From Kribbella sp. VKM Ac-2568 (GTDB taxonomy: Bacteria > Actinomycetota > Actinomycetes > Propionibacteriales > Kribbellaceae): a stretch of 64,000 nucleotides of DNA. Within the stretch, counting starts at the first letter, position 1. Every line of letters begins with the position of its first letter. Made by a program: the position numbers and the translations under genes. The stretch is taken from NCBI RefSeq assembly GCF_004345365.1, contig NZ_SLVF01000001.1, positions 620,001 to 684,000 of the forward strand, read 5' to 3'. The notes beneath the pieces were generated by a model. It was given only the letters and a program-made list of their open reading frames with translations. It searched no databases and was not told the origin of the DNA. Positions 53,066-61,360 of this stretch are shown here, piece by piece.

Positions 53066-54234
53066 CGGTCCTCCGTGAAATCAGCCGAACGAACCCCCAC
53101 ACTACGAGGGCCGGCAGCCAGACGAGGAACAGCCAGGGCACCCGCCACCACCAGCCGACGCCGGCGCTCGCCTCAGGTTGCTCCGATGCGACCAGGGACC
53201 GGGCCGTCGCCGACCAGGCCAGGAAGGCGTCACCGATCGGCACCAAGCCGAGGGCGTAGCGCTTGCTGTGCAGACCATTCAGAGGTACGCCGAGGAGGTC
53301 TCCTTCCCGCGCGAGGACATCCGCCAGCGGATCGTGCTGGACTCGCGCGGCTCCCAGCGTGACAGCCGTCGCCGACAAACTGACCCCGAACACCAACGGC
53401 CCCGAGTCGACATCACCGGCGCCGTCCACCCCGTGCGGAAACTCGCGCACAGCCGGCCCCAGTGAGGTCACGAACTTCTCCCGGAAGATCCCGTACTGCG
53501 AACGCGCGAAGTCCGGGTCGATCTCCACCAGGAACCGGTGGATCATGCTCTGCGAAGTCGCGCGTGCGCCGGTAGAGACAGGGGTCACCTGGTGCGGCAT
53601 CAACCCGGTCGCCGGGTCCAGCCGGGTCTTCACACCATCCAGCCACCGCGACACCGTCGGCTGGAATCGCGGAGTCACCAGGTGGTCGTGCAGCCGGAGC
53701 GACGCGATCGCCACGGTGGAGTCGACCGGCCACGCCTGGCCCGGGATACGCCTGCAGATAAGGGGTTTCCGAGGCATCGAAGGCCTTCGCGAGTTCCTCG
53801 GACGCCCGAGTGAACTCCGTCGGATCCCGTAACTCCGCAGGCTCGAGTGCCAGGATTCCGCCGCGCAACCAGTTGGTCCACCCGGCGTGGAAGACGCCGT
53901 AGCGGGGTGTCAGCGCGGCATCGAAGGGAGCTGTTCCGTCGAGGGACTGGATGCGTTGGAGCGCCCAGCTCGCTTCGCGCAGCGCTTCCGGTGCGCGGGC
54001 GGGTGCGTCGAGCCCGACCTGGACCCAGGTCAGTCCGTAGAGCACGTTCAGGAAGAAGTAGCCCTCAGGGAAGAGTTGTTGGGCGTCGTGGTCCGCCCCG
54101 CCCTCGATCGCGGAGCGGAGGAACGCCAACTGCTTCACGGCTCCCTCGCCCGGATCCGGCCGGGGCAGTACCAGTCGCGCAGTACCGGCCACCGCGAACA
54201 GCACAGCGAGAACCACCAGCACTTTGCGCAGCAT
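53040..54234 (-). pseudogene. Membrane-anchored hypothetical protein gene with a single-base frameshift
   Basis: The first frame (from the ATG at 54234) gives an N-terminal membrane anchor (VLVVLAVLFAVAGTARLVL), then a helical domain up to DASETPYLQAYPG. At 53737-53747 (TGGCCCGGGAT) the sense switches to the next frame, which continues QAWPVDSTVAIASLRLHDHL and ends with a C-terminal membrane helix (WLFLVWLPALVVWGFVRLI) at 53040. One extra G/C in the CCCGGG run explains it. Joined, it is ~397 aa with a helix at each end. It may be a real mutation or a sequence error. Family not recognised. Confidence 0.75.
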
Positions 54235-54303
54235 GGTCGGCCCCCGCGGTTTGTCGAAGTACTGCCTCGAAGTACTGCGTTGAACCGTAGAACCCCGCGG
54301 AGG

Positions 54304-54651
54304 TCAGGCGACGGATTCGAGCAGGCCCAGCTGGTTGCCGTCCGCGTCGGTCACGGTGACCAGGCGCTGGCGGCCGCTCGCGACGATCTGGGGGTCGGTG
54401 CTGGTGATGCCGTGGGTGGCGAGTTCGGCCAATGCCGGGTCGAGCTCGTCGACGGTGAAGTTGACCGCGGTCCGGCCGGCCCGGTCCGGGTCGTGGAAGA
54501 CCTGGACGATACCGAGGTCGCTCAGGTGCCACTCGGCCAGTGAGTCCATCGGCCGGGTGTCGGCCGGGCGGCCGAAGAACGACTCGTACCAGTCGCACGC
54601 CGGACCGAAGTCCGTCACCGGGATCACCGCGAGCACTGCCTTGATCGTCAC
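54304..54651 (-). CDS. VOC-family (glyoxalase-like) protein
   Basis: The product from the GTG at 54651 has ~115 residues: TIKAVLAVIPVTDFGPACDW then YESFFGRPADTRPM in the first module and LVTVTDADGNQLGLLES in the second, typical of glyoxalase-like proteins. An ATG 21 nt upstream is the alternative start. Substrate unknown. Confidence 0.8.
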   Translation of the reverse strand: MTIKAVLAVIPVTDFGPACDWYESFFGRPADTRPMDSLAEWHLSDLGIVQVFHDPDRAGRTAVNFTVDELDPALAELATHGITSTDPQIVASGRQRLVTVTDADGNQLGLLESVA

Positions 54652-54822
54652 CGTTCGTCGCCTACTTCCCATCAGGGTCGCCCTGGGCGGCCGACCTCCC
54701 CTGTCCGGTTGGTGCCCAGATCCCCGCTCCGCCACACAGAGCATGCCGCCGCGGGTATATGCAGGGCGAGCAATGCAGCACGAGCGGGATCGGGTCCGGG
54801 ATCGGCGGTGTTACCGTCGCGT

Positions 54823-57084
54823 ATGGACGTCGACTCGGTGGTTGCGGGGTTGTCGCTGGCGGAGAAGGCTTCGTTGTGCCGGGGGTCCGGGTTCTGGCAT
54901 ACGCAGGCGATCGAGCGCGCCGGGATCCCGCGCGTGATGGTCACGGACGGGCCGCACGGACTGCGGAAGCAACCCGGCGACGCCGACCACGTGGGGTTGT
55001 CCGGCAGCGTCCCCGCGACCTGCTTCCCGACGGCTTCCGCGCTGGCCTCGTCGTTCGACGCCGACCTGCTGTACCGCGTGGGCGAGGCGCTGGGCCGCGA
55101 GTGCCGGGCCGAGCAGGTCGGAGTACTGCTCGGGCCGGGTGTGAACATCAAGAGGTCGCCGCTCTGCGGGCGCAACTTCGAGTACTTCTCCGAGGACCCG
55201 CTGGTCGCCGGAGTGCTCGCCGCCGCGGCGGTGCGCGGAGTACAGAGCCAAGGCGTCGGGACGTCGCTCAAGCATTTCGCGGCCAACAACCAGGAGACCG
55301 ACCGGCTCCGGGTCAGCGCCGACGTCGACGAGCGGACCCTGCGGGAGATCTACCTGCCAGCGTTCGAGCGGGTGGTGACCGAGGCCCAGCCGTGGACCGT
55401 GATGTGCTCCTACAACAAGATCAACGGCACGTACGCCTCCCAGCACCACTGGCTGCTCACCGAGGTACTCCGCGACGAGTGGGGCTTCGAAGGCATGGTG
55501 GTCTCGGACTGGGGTGCCGTGGCCGACCGGGCGGCCGCGCTGGCTGCCGGACTCGACCTGGAGATGCCGCCGAACCTCCCGACCAGCGACGCGCAGATCA
55601 TCGAGGCAGTGCAGAGCGGAGCCCTCGACGAGGCCGTGCTCGACACCGCGGTCACCCGGGTGCTCAATCTGGTCAACCGAACCACCACAGACAAAGGTGA
55701 CCCACTGGACCTCGAGGCGCACCACGCGTTGGCGCGCGCGGCCGCTCGCGACTGCCTCGTGCTCCTCCGCAACGACGACACCATCCTGCCGCTCACGCCC
55801 GAACCGGGCAGCACGCTCGCTGTCATCGGCGAGTTCGCCCGGACCCCGCGGTACCAGGGCGCCGGCAGTTCCCAGGTGAACCCGACCAAGGTCGAGACAG
55901 CGCTGGATGAACTCAGCCGTGCGGCCGAAGGCGTGACGGTCGCGTTCGCGGCGGGCTTCGGCCTCGGCAATACCGCCGACGACGAGTCGCTGGCTCAGGA
56001 AGCAGTGGACCTGGCGAGCCGGGCCGACACGGTCGTCGCCTTCCTAGGGCTGCCGGCGAGCGACGAGTCCGAAGGTTTCGATCGCGACCACCTCGACCTC
56101 CCCGCCTCGCAGACCGCGCTGGTGGTCCGGCTGGCCGCGGCGAACCCGCGCCTCGTCGTCGTCCTGGCGAACGGCTCCGCGATCAGGCTCGACGGCTGGG
56201 AGCACCACGCCAAGGCAGTGCTCGAGACCTGGCTCGGCGGCCAGGCCGCAGGCGGTGCGATCGCCGACGTCCTGCTCGGTACCGCGAACCCGTCCGGCCG
56301 CTTGGCGGAGACCCTCCCGCTGCGACTGGAGGACAACCCGTCGTACCTCAACTTCCCCGGCGACTCGGGCCACGTCCGGTACGGCGAGGGCGTGTTCGTG
56401 GGTTACCGCGGGTACGACGCACTCGCCCGCGAGGTGAGCTACCCGTTCGGGCACGGCCTCTCGTACACGACCTTCGAGTACGCCGACCTCGTCGTCGAGC
56501 AGACCGGCAGCCACGCGGCCGGCGACCTCGCCATCAGCGTGAAGTGCAACGTGACGAACACCGGAAAGCGAGCCGGCAAGGAGGTCATCCAGCTGTACGT
56601 CGGTGCCCCCGACGCGTCCGTTGCCCGGCCGATCCGGGAGCTGAAGGGTTTCGCCAAGGTCGACCTCGCGCCGGGCGAGACCACGCAGGTCGCGTTCACG
56701 CTGGGCAGTCGGGACTTGTCCTACTGGTCCGAGCTCCACCATCGCTGGGTGCTCGAAGCCGGCCGCTTCGACCTCGCCGTCGGGGCGTCCTCGCGCGACC
56801 TGCGCCTCACCACGTCGCTCGACGTCGACGCACCGCCGGTGGCCGCGCCGCTCGACGATTCGTCCAGCCTGCAGGAGTGGCTGGCCGACCCGATCGGAGG
56901 TCCGTTGCTCTCGGCAAGCATTGGCGCGAGCGACGCCGGTACTCCGAACGGCGTGCTCGGCGACGCGGAACTCCTCCAGGTGATCGGCAACTTCCCGCTC
57001 AGGCGACTGTGCGCGTTCCCCGGCATGGCGGTCGACAACAAAACCCTCGACGGCCTCCTCGAGCAGCTAAGTGCCCAGCGTTGA
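54823..57084 (+). CDS. Glycoside hydrolase family 3 beta-glycosidase
   Basis: The 753-residue protein has the GH3 (alpha/beta)8 barrel with RVMVTDGPHGLR, LLGPGVNIKRSPLCGRNFEY, SLKHFAANNQET and the nucleophile segment GFEGMVVSDWGA (Asp ~229). An (alpha/beta)6 sandwich and a C-terminal fibronectin-III-like domain (NTGKRAGKEVIQLYVG) follow. No signal peptide, so it acts in the cytoplasm on imported oligosaccharides. It converges with the LacI gene, overlapping by 18 bp. The neighbouring GH127 suggests plant cell-wall arabinoside use. Confidence 0.93.
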   Translation: MDVDSVVAGLSLAEKASLCRGSGFWHTQAIERAGIPRVMVTDGPHGLRKQPGDADHVGLSGSVPATCFPTASALASSFDADLLYRVGEALGRECRAEQVGVLLGPGVNIKRSPLCGRNFEYFSEDPLVAGVLAAAAVRGVQSQGVGTSLKHFAANNQETDRLRVSADVDERTLREIYLPAFERVVTEAQPWTVMCSYNKINGTYASQHHWLLTEVLRDEWGFEGMVVSDWGAVADRAAALAAGLDLEMPPNLPTSDAQIIEAVQSGALDEAVLDTAVTRVLNLVNRTTTDKGDPLDLEAHHALARAAARDCLVLLRNDDTILPLTPEPGSTLAVIGEFARTPRYQGAGSSQVNPTKVETALDELSRAAEGVTVAFAAGFGLGNTADDESLAQEAVDLASRADTVVAFLGLPASDESEGFDRDHLDLPASQTALVVRLAAANPRLVVVLANGSAIRLDGWEHHAKAVLETWLGGQAAGGAIADVLLGTANPSGRLAETLPLRLEDNPSYLNFPGDSGHVRYGEGVFVGYRGYDALAREVSYPFGHGLSYTTFEYADLVVEQTGSHAAGDLAISVKCNVTNTGKRAGKEVIQLYVGAPDASVARPIRELKGFAKVDLAPGETTQVAFTLGSRDLSYWSELHHRWVLEAGRFDLAVGASSRDLRLTTSLDVDAPPVAAPLDDSSSLQEWLADPIGGPLLSASIGASDAGTPNGVLGDAELLQVIGNFPLRRLCAFPGMAVDNKTLDGLLEQLSAQR

Positions 57085-58065
57085 CTCCCGGGTGACCAGC
57101 CGGGTCGGCATCTCCACCAGGCCAGGGTGCGGGTTGTCGGCGATCGCATCGAGCAGGAGTTGCGCAGTACGGCGGCCGAGTTCTTCTAGCTCCAGGTCGA
57201 CCGTGGTGAGGGGCGGGCGGCTCGCCATCGCCATCACGCTCCAGTTGTCGTAGCCGGTCACGGCGAGGTCGTCGGGCACCGACCGGCCGAGCTCGCGCAG
57301 CCGGTCGCACACCCCGCGGGCGATCTGGTCGCTGCCGCAGGAGATCGCGTCCACCTCGTCGCCGGAGCGGAGCAGGACGTCGACCGCGTGGCGGCCCCAG
57401 CGTTCGCTCCACTCCCCGTGCATCGGCTCACCCACGAAGGCATCGCCGGCTGACTCGATAGTCGCGGCCGCTCGGGCCCGCGCGCTGTTGTGGGTCGCGG
57501 GCCCGGTGACATGGGCGATCCGCCGGCGGCCGAGGCTGAGCAGATGCTGGACAGTCGAGGACGCGCCGCCGTGGTCGTCGACGATCACCGAGGTGTCGGC
57601 TGGATCGGTCGACGGGCTGAAGGCGTAGACCACCGGGATCGGTACGTCGATCGGCTCGCGCGCCTCGGTCCGCCGGCCGGTGACGATGATCCCGTCGACC
57701 CGCCGGGACACCAGTGATCGCAGGTAGTGCTGCTCGCGCAGGGGATCGTCCCGGGTGTCGCACAGCACGAGCGCCATCTCGCCGGCGCTGAGCGCGTCCT
57801 CCGCGCCGAGCATGATCGGGATGCTGAATCGGCCTGAGCTGTCGGTCGTGATCAGGCCGACCGTGTAGCTGCGGCCCGAGGACAGGGCGCGGCCGCGACT
57901 GTCCGGCGTGAAGCCCAGTTGTTCGGCGGCCCGCCGGACCCGTTCGCGGGTCTCCTCCCGGAGCTGTCCGGTGTCGTTCAGTGCCTTCGACGCGGTGCTT
58001 GTGGAGACGCCCGCGAGCGCGGCGACATCGGTGATCCGTGGCAGCGACGGTCCGCGCGACGCCAT
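57067..58065 (-). CDS. LacI-family transcriptional regulator
   Basis: The 332-residue protein has an N-terminal LacI HTH with hinge helix (ITDVAALAGVSTSTASKALN ... GRALSSGRSYTVGLI) and a periplasmic-binding-protein-like effector domain (VDAISCGSDQIARGVCDRLR, DDLAVTGYDNW). AGGAGGTG precedes the ATG at 58065. It is divergent from GH127 and is the natural repressor of that operon, responding to a sugar. Confidence 0.93.
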   Translation of the reverse strand: MASRGPSLPRITDVAALAGVSTSTASKALNDTGQLREETRERVRRAAEQLGFTPDSRGRALSSGRSYTVGLITTDSSGRFSIPIMLGAEDALSAGEMALVLCDTRDDPLREQHYLRSLVSRRVDGIIVTGRRTEAREPIDVPIPVVYAFSPSTDPADTSVIVDDHGGASSTVQHLLSLGRRRIAHVTGPATHNSARARAAATIESAGDAFVGEPMHGEWSERWGRHAVDVLLRSGDEVDAISCGSDQIARGVCDRLRELGRSVPDDLAVTGYDNWSVMAMASRPPLTTVDLELEELGRRTAQLLLDAIADNPHPGLVEMPTRLVTRESTLGT

Positions 58066-58098
58066 CCGGCACCTCCTCATCAGGCCCTGTCTGCAACT

Positions 58099-58112
58099 TT
58101 CCGGACTTTCCG
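58099..58112. promoter_or_regulatory. Candidate LacI operator, site 1
   Basis: TTCCGGACTTTCCG, which reads CGGAAAGTCCGGAA on the other strand and includes CGGA-N3-TCCG, an inverted repeat. An almost identical 14-mer is at 58221-58234. It lies 34-47 nt upstream of the LacI gene start. Confidence 0.6.
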
Positions 58113-58220
58113 CAGTCAGCTCGTACGGTACCCCAGCCGATCTGGAACTCTCAGCATCTGACCAGCTCCAAGGGGTTGACCAGGCCGGTGAAGCTCTCTA
58201 CTTTCGATCAGGAAAACGTG

Positions 58221-58234
58221 TTCCGGATTTTCCG
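58221..58234. promoter_or_regulatory. Candidate LacI operator, site 2
   Basis: TTCCGGATTTTCCG, 13 of 14 identical to 58099-58112 and in the same orientation, 122 bp away. It lies 20-33 nt upstream of the GH127 start codon, where bound repressor would block transcription. Two sites are compatible with DNA looping. Confidence 0.6.
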
Positions 58235-58253
58235 TCCAGCCCAGGAGTCGCTG

Positions 58254-60110
58254 ATGAGCGCCAGCCCGGAAGCAGCCACCACCTCCCTCAGCCCCGCCGC
58301 CGCCCGCCGCGGGAGGTGGCAACCGGTCGGTCTCGGGCAGGCCCGGATCGGCAGCGGATTCTGGGCTCCGAGGCAGACCCGGAACGGCGACCAGGCGATC
58401 CCGTTCGGGCAGCAGCAACTCGAGTCGGCCGGCAACCTGCACAACCTGCGGCTGGCCGCGGGGATCGGCGAGGGCGAGGCGATCGGGCCGGTGTTCGCCG
58501 ACTCCGACGTCTACAAGTGGCTCGAGGCCGTCGCCTGGGAGTACGGCCGGAACCCTTCCGAGGAGCTCCTCAAGCGCCAGCGCGAGCTGACCGCGATCGT
58601 CGCGGCCGCGCAACGCGAGGACGGTTACCTCGACTCCGTCGTGCAACTCCGGTACGGCGACGAGGGCCGCTACCAGCAGCTCGTCTGGAGCCACGAGCAC
58701 TACTGCGCCGGTCACCTGATCCAGGCGGCGGTCGCGCAGGTCCGGTGCACGGGGGATCGCGAACTCCTCGAGGTCGCGATCAAGCTGGCGGACCACCTGG
58801 TCGCATCCTTCGGTGACGGGGACGGCAAGACCGTGGATGTCGACGGTCATCCGGTGATCGAGATGGCCCTGGTCGAGCTGTACCGCGAGACCGGCACGAG
58901 CGCGTACCTCGAGCTCGCCCGCTGGTTCGTCGAGGCCCGCGGCCACGGCATCATCGCGAACCACGGCCACGAAGCGACGTACTTCTCCGACCGGGTTCCC
59001 GTGCGAGAAGCCGCCACCGTGGAAGGCCACGCGGTACGGGCGGTCTATCTCGCGGCCGGGGCGACGGATGTCGCACTGGAGACCGGTGATGCGGAGTTGC
59101 TGGACGCGTCGCAGAGGCAGTTCGCGCACATGTGGTCGACGAAGACCTACGTGACCGGCGGACTCGGCGCGCGGTGGGAAGGCGAGGCGTTCGGCGACGA
59201 GCACGAGCTGCCGCCGGATCGCGCGTACGCCGAGACGTGCGCCGCGATCGGTGGCATCCAGTGGGCCTGGCGGCTGCTGCTGGCGACGGGCGAAGCGCAG
59301 TACGCGGATGCCATCGAGCGGATGCTCTACAACGGCTTCCTGGCCGGGGTCTCGCTCGCCGGCAGCCAGTACTTCTACGTGAACCCGCTCCAACTGCGAG
59401 GTTCCGCGCACCCCGACAACAACCGCAGTCCCGCCCACGGCCGACGCGGCTGGTTCGACTGCGCGTGCTGTCCGCCGAACATCATGCGCACCCTCGCCAG
59501 CCTCGACGGCTACCTCGCGAGCACCAGCACCGACAGCGTCCAGCTCCACCAGTACGCCGCGGGCGCGGTGACGGCGGAGCTGCCAGGGCGCGGCTCGATC
59601 GGGCTGACGGTTGAGACGGAGTACCCGTGGCAGGGCTCTGTCCGGGTGACTGTCGAGCAGACGGTCGAGGATCCGTGGGCGCTGGAGCTGCGCATCCCAC
59701 TGTGGGCCGAAGGGGCAACCCTCGACGGCGCTCCGGTGGCAGCCGGCGAGTATGCGCGGATCGAGCGAGAGTGGCCGGTCGGTGCCGTCGTGGAAGTCCA
59801 GCTGCCGATGAAGCCGAGGCTGGTCACGGCTCATCCGAGGGTCGACGCGGTCCGGGGATGTGTCGCGCTGGAACGCGGGCCGCTGGTCTATGCGGTCGAG
59901 CAGGTCGACCAGCAGGCGAACGTCGACGACCTGCACCTGCTGACCGACGCGGAAGTCGCCGTCAACCACGACCCGTCGCTGCTCGATGGTGTCACCGTTC
60001 TGAGGACCAGAGGTAGGACCGACACCGAGGTCGAGGTCGTCGCGGTCCCGTACTACGCCTGGGCGAACCGTGAGATCGGCGCGATGCGCGTCTGGCTCCC
60101 GCGCGGCTGA
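58254..60110 (+). CDS. Glycoside hydrolase family 127 (beta-L-arabinofuranosidase, DUF1680)
   Basis: The 618-residue protein has an (alpha/alpha)6 barrel with SHEHYCAGHLIQAAVA, KTYVTGGLGARWEGEAFGDE and ETCAAIGGIQWAWRLL and the zinc/catalytic cysteine segment WFDCACCPPNIMRTLA, characteristic of GH127. Related enzymes release beta-L-arabinofuranose from plant glycans by a Cys nucleophile. AGGAG lies before the ATG at 58254. Upstream in-frame DNA is the promoter with operator-like sites. It is followed by a broken ABC transporter operon, which would have imported the substrate. Confidence 0.92.
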   Translation: MSASPEAATTSLSPAAARRGRWQPVGLGQARIGSGFWAPRQTRNGDQAIPFGQQQLESAGNLHNLRLAAGIGEGEAIGPVFADSDVYKWLEAVAWEYGRNPSEELLKRQRELTAIVAAAQREDGYLDSVVQLRYGDEGRYQQLVWSHEHYCAGHLIQAAVAQVRCTGDRELLEVAIKLADHLVASFGDGDGKTVDVDGHPVIEMALVELYRETGTSAYLELARWFVEARGHGIIANHGHEATYFSDRVPVREAATVEGHAVRAVYLAAGATDVALETGDAELLDASQRQFAHMWSTKTYVTGGLGARWEGEAFGDEHELPPDRAYAETCAAIGGIQWAWRLLLATGEAQYADAIERMLYNGFLAGVSLAGSQYFYVNPLQLRGSAHPDNNRSPAHGRRGWFDCACCPPNIMRTLASLDGYLASTSTDSVQLHQYAAGAVTAELPGRGSIGLTVETEYPWQGSVRVTVEQTVEDPWALELRIPLWAEGATLDGAPVAAGEYARIEREWPVGAVVEVQLPMKPRLVTAHPRVDAVRGCVALERGPLVYAVEQVDQQANVDDLHLLTDAEVAVNHDPSLLDGVTVLRTRGRTDTEVEVVAVPYYAWANREIGAMRVWLPRG

Positions 60111-60112
60111 TC

Positions 60113-60800
60113 ATGCTGACCCGACGGAGGTTCCTCGGCGCAGCGACCGCCACCGCGGCGGCCGGGCTCCTGCCTGGCTGCAGCTCAGTGTTGCCGGAGC
60201 CGGGACGCGCAGTACGTGACCAAGCTGGCTCCGGCGATCCGCGGCCGGGGAGTGCCGGACCTGGTGGACATCGACGACATCAACTCGATGCTGTTCATCT
60301 ACCGCGACGCCTTCACCGATCTCACCGAACCGCTGCGGGCGTTGGACTTCCGGGACAGGTTGAGCCCCGGACACCTGCGGCTGGCCACGAAGTCCGACCG
60401 GGTGTACGGCGTGCCGTATCTGGCCGACAACTCGATGTTCTGGTTCAACACCGAGCTGTGCGACAAGGCCGGGGTCGATCCGGACCAGGCGATCAAGTCG
60501 TTCGACGACCTGCTGGACGCGGCCCGGAAGCTCCGCAAACTCGGCGATGACATCTACGCCTGGAGCTTCCCGGCGAACAGCCCGGGAGCGCTCGGGTTCG
60601 TCGTCCAGCCGATGATCTGGGCCGCCGACACCGACCTGATCAAAGGGGAGATCGGGCAGCAGTCCGGCGACATCGTCGGCAACGACGTGGTCCAGCGGAT
60701 GCTGGAACTGCACCGGCAACTCTGGGTCTGCGTGGTCCTGTACGTCGGCCTGCAGCGCTTCTACGTGACGGGCCTGGCCTCCGGAGCCGTCAAGGGCTAG
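60113..60800 (+). pseudogene. Collapsed sugar ABC transporter: binding-protein start fused to permease end
   Basis: From the ATG at 60113 a lipoprotein signal is encoded (LTRRRFLGAATATAAAGLLP then GCSS, the lipobox Cys). After ~60213 the frame shifts and the sequence is that of a family 1 extracellular sugar-binding protein (DRVYGVPYLADNSMFWFNTE). At ~60722 it jumps to LYVGLQRFYVTGLASGAVKG and a stop, the exact kind of end found on MalG-type permeases. So the region spanning the second half of the binding protein, the first permease and most of the second permease was deleted. Confidence 0.78.
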
Positions 60801-60827
60801 CGCCTGTGCTGCACCGCACAGTCAAAC

Positions 60828-60852
60828 AATTTGGCACTTGAGATGCCGAATT
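60828..60852. promoter_or_regulatory. NsrR operator-like palindrome
   Basis: AATTTGGCA-N7-TGCCGAATT, two 9-bp arms with one mismatch, ends 16 nt before the nsrR start. The AT-rich arms and position suit autorepression by the Rrf2-type regulator that follows. Confidence 0.7.
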
Positions 60853-60868
60853 ATGTAGGGTCGCGACT

Positions 60869-61315
60869 GTGCAGCTCACCCGATTCACCGACCTCGGGCT
60901 TCGCATTCTGATGCGGCTCGCCGTGTCCGAGACCGATGGCTCGGGGCCGACCACTCGGTCGGTAGCGGATCAGATGGCGGTCAAGTACACGCACGCCGCG
61001 AAGGTCGTGTCGCGACTGCAGAGTCTTGGAGTCGTCGAGACCCGTCGCGGACGCCATGGTGGGCTGAGCATCTCCGAGCACGGCCGCACCGTGTCGATCG
61101 GTCGGCTCGTGCGTGAGCTCGAGGGCACGTCGGAGGTCATCGAGTGTGAGGGGACGAATCCCTGTCCCCTGCGCCACGCATGCCGGTTGCGGGTGGTGCT
61201 GCGCGACGCGCAGGAAGCGTTCTTCAGAGAACTCGATCCGTTCACGGTGACCGATCTCACCGGGCCGCCGACGGCGCGCGTCCTGCTTTCGCTGGCCGAC
61301 CGCCCCGCCAGTTAG
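60869..61315 (+). CDS. nsrR: NsrR, nitric-oxide-sensing Rrf2-family repressor
   Basis: The 148-residue protein has an Rrf2 winged helix (TTRSVADQMAVKYTHAAKVV) and the [4Fe-4S] ligand set C93, C99 and C105 (CEGTNPCPLRHACRL) with D8 (LTRFTDLGLRILMRL). These positions are the ones described for Streptomyces NsrR (from memory). Nitric oxide destroys the cluster and relieves repression. It precedes the flavohaemoglobin gene by 45 bp and sits behind a strong palindrome. Confidence 0.93.
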   Translation: MQLTRFTDLGLRILMRLAVSETDGSGPTTRSVADQMAVKYTHAAKVVSRLQSLGVVETRRGRHGGLSISEHGRTVSIGRLVRELEGTSEVIECEGTNPCPLRHACRLRVVLRDAQEAFFRELDPFTVTDLTGPPTARVLLSLADRPAS

Positions 61316-61317
61316 CG

Positions 61318-61347
61318 CACCCGTCAACCCTTGTCACCCGTCAACCC
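61318..61347 (+). repeat. 13-bp direct repeat between nsrR and hmp
   Basis: CACCCGTCAACCC at 61318-61330 and again at 61335-61347, spaced 17 bp, directly before the hmp ribosome binding site. It is short of palindromic symmetry, so it may act in RNA or be a duplicated regulator half-site. Confidence 0.75.
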
Positions 61348-61360
61348 CTATGGAGGATGC

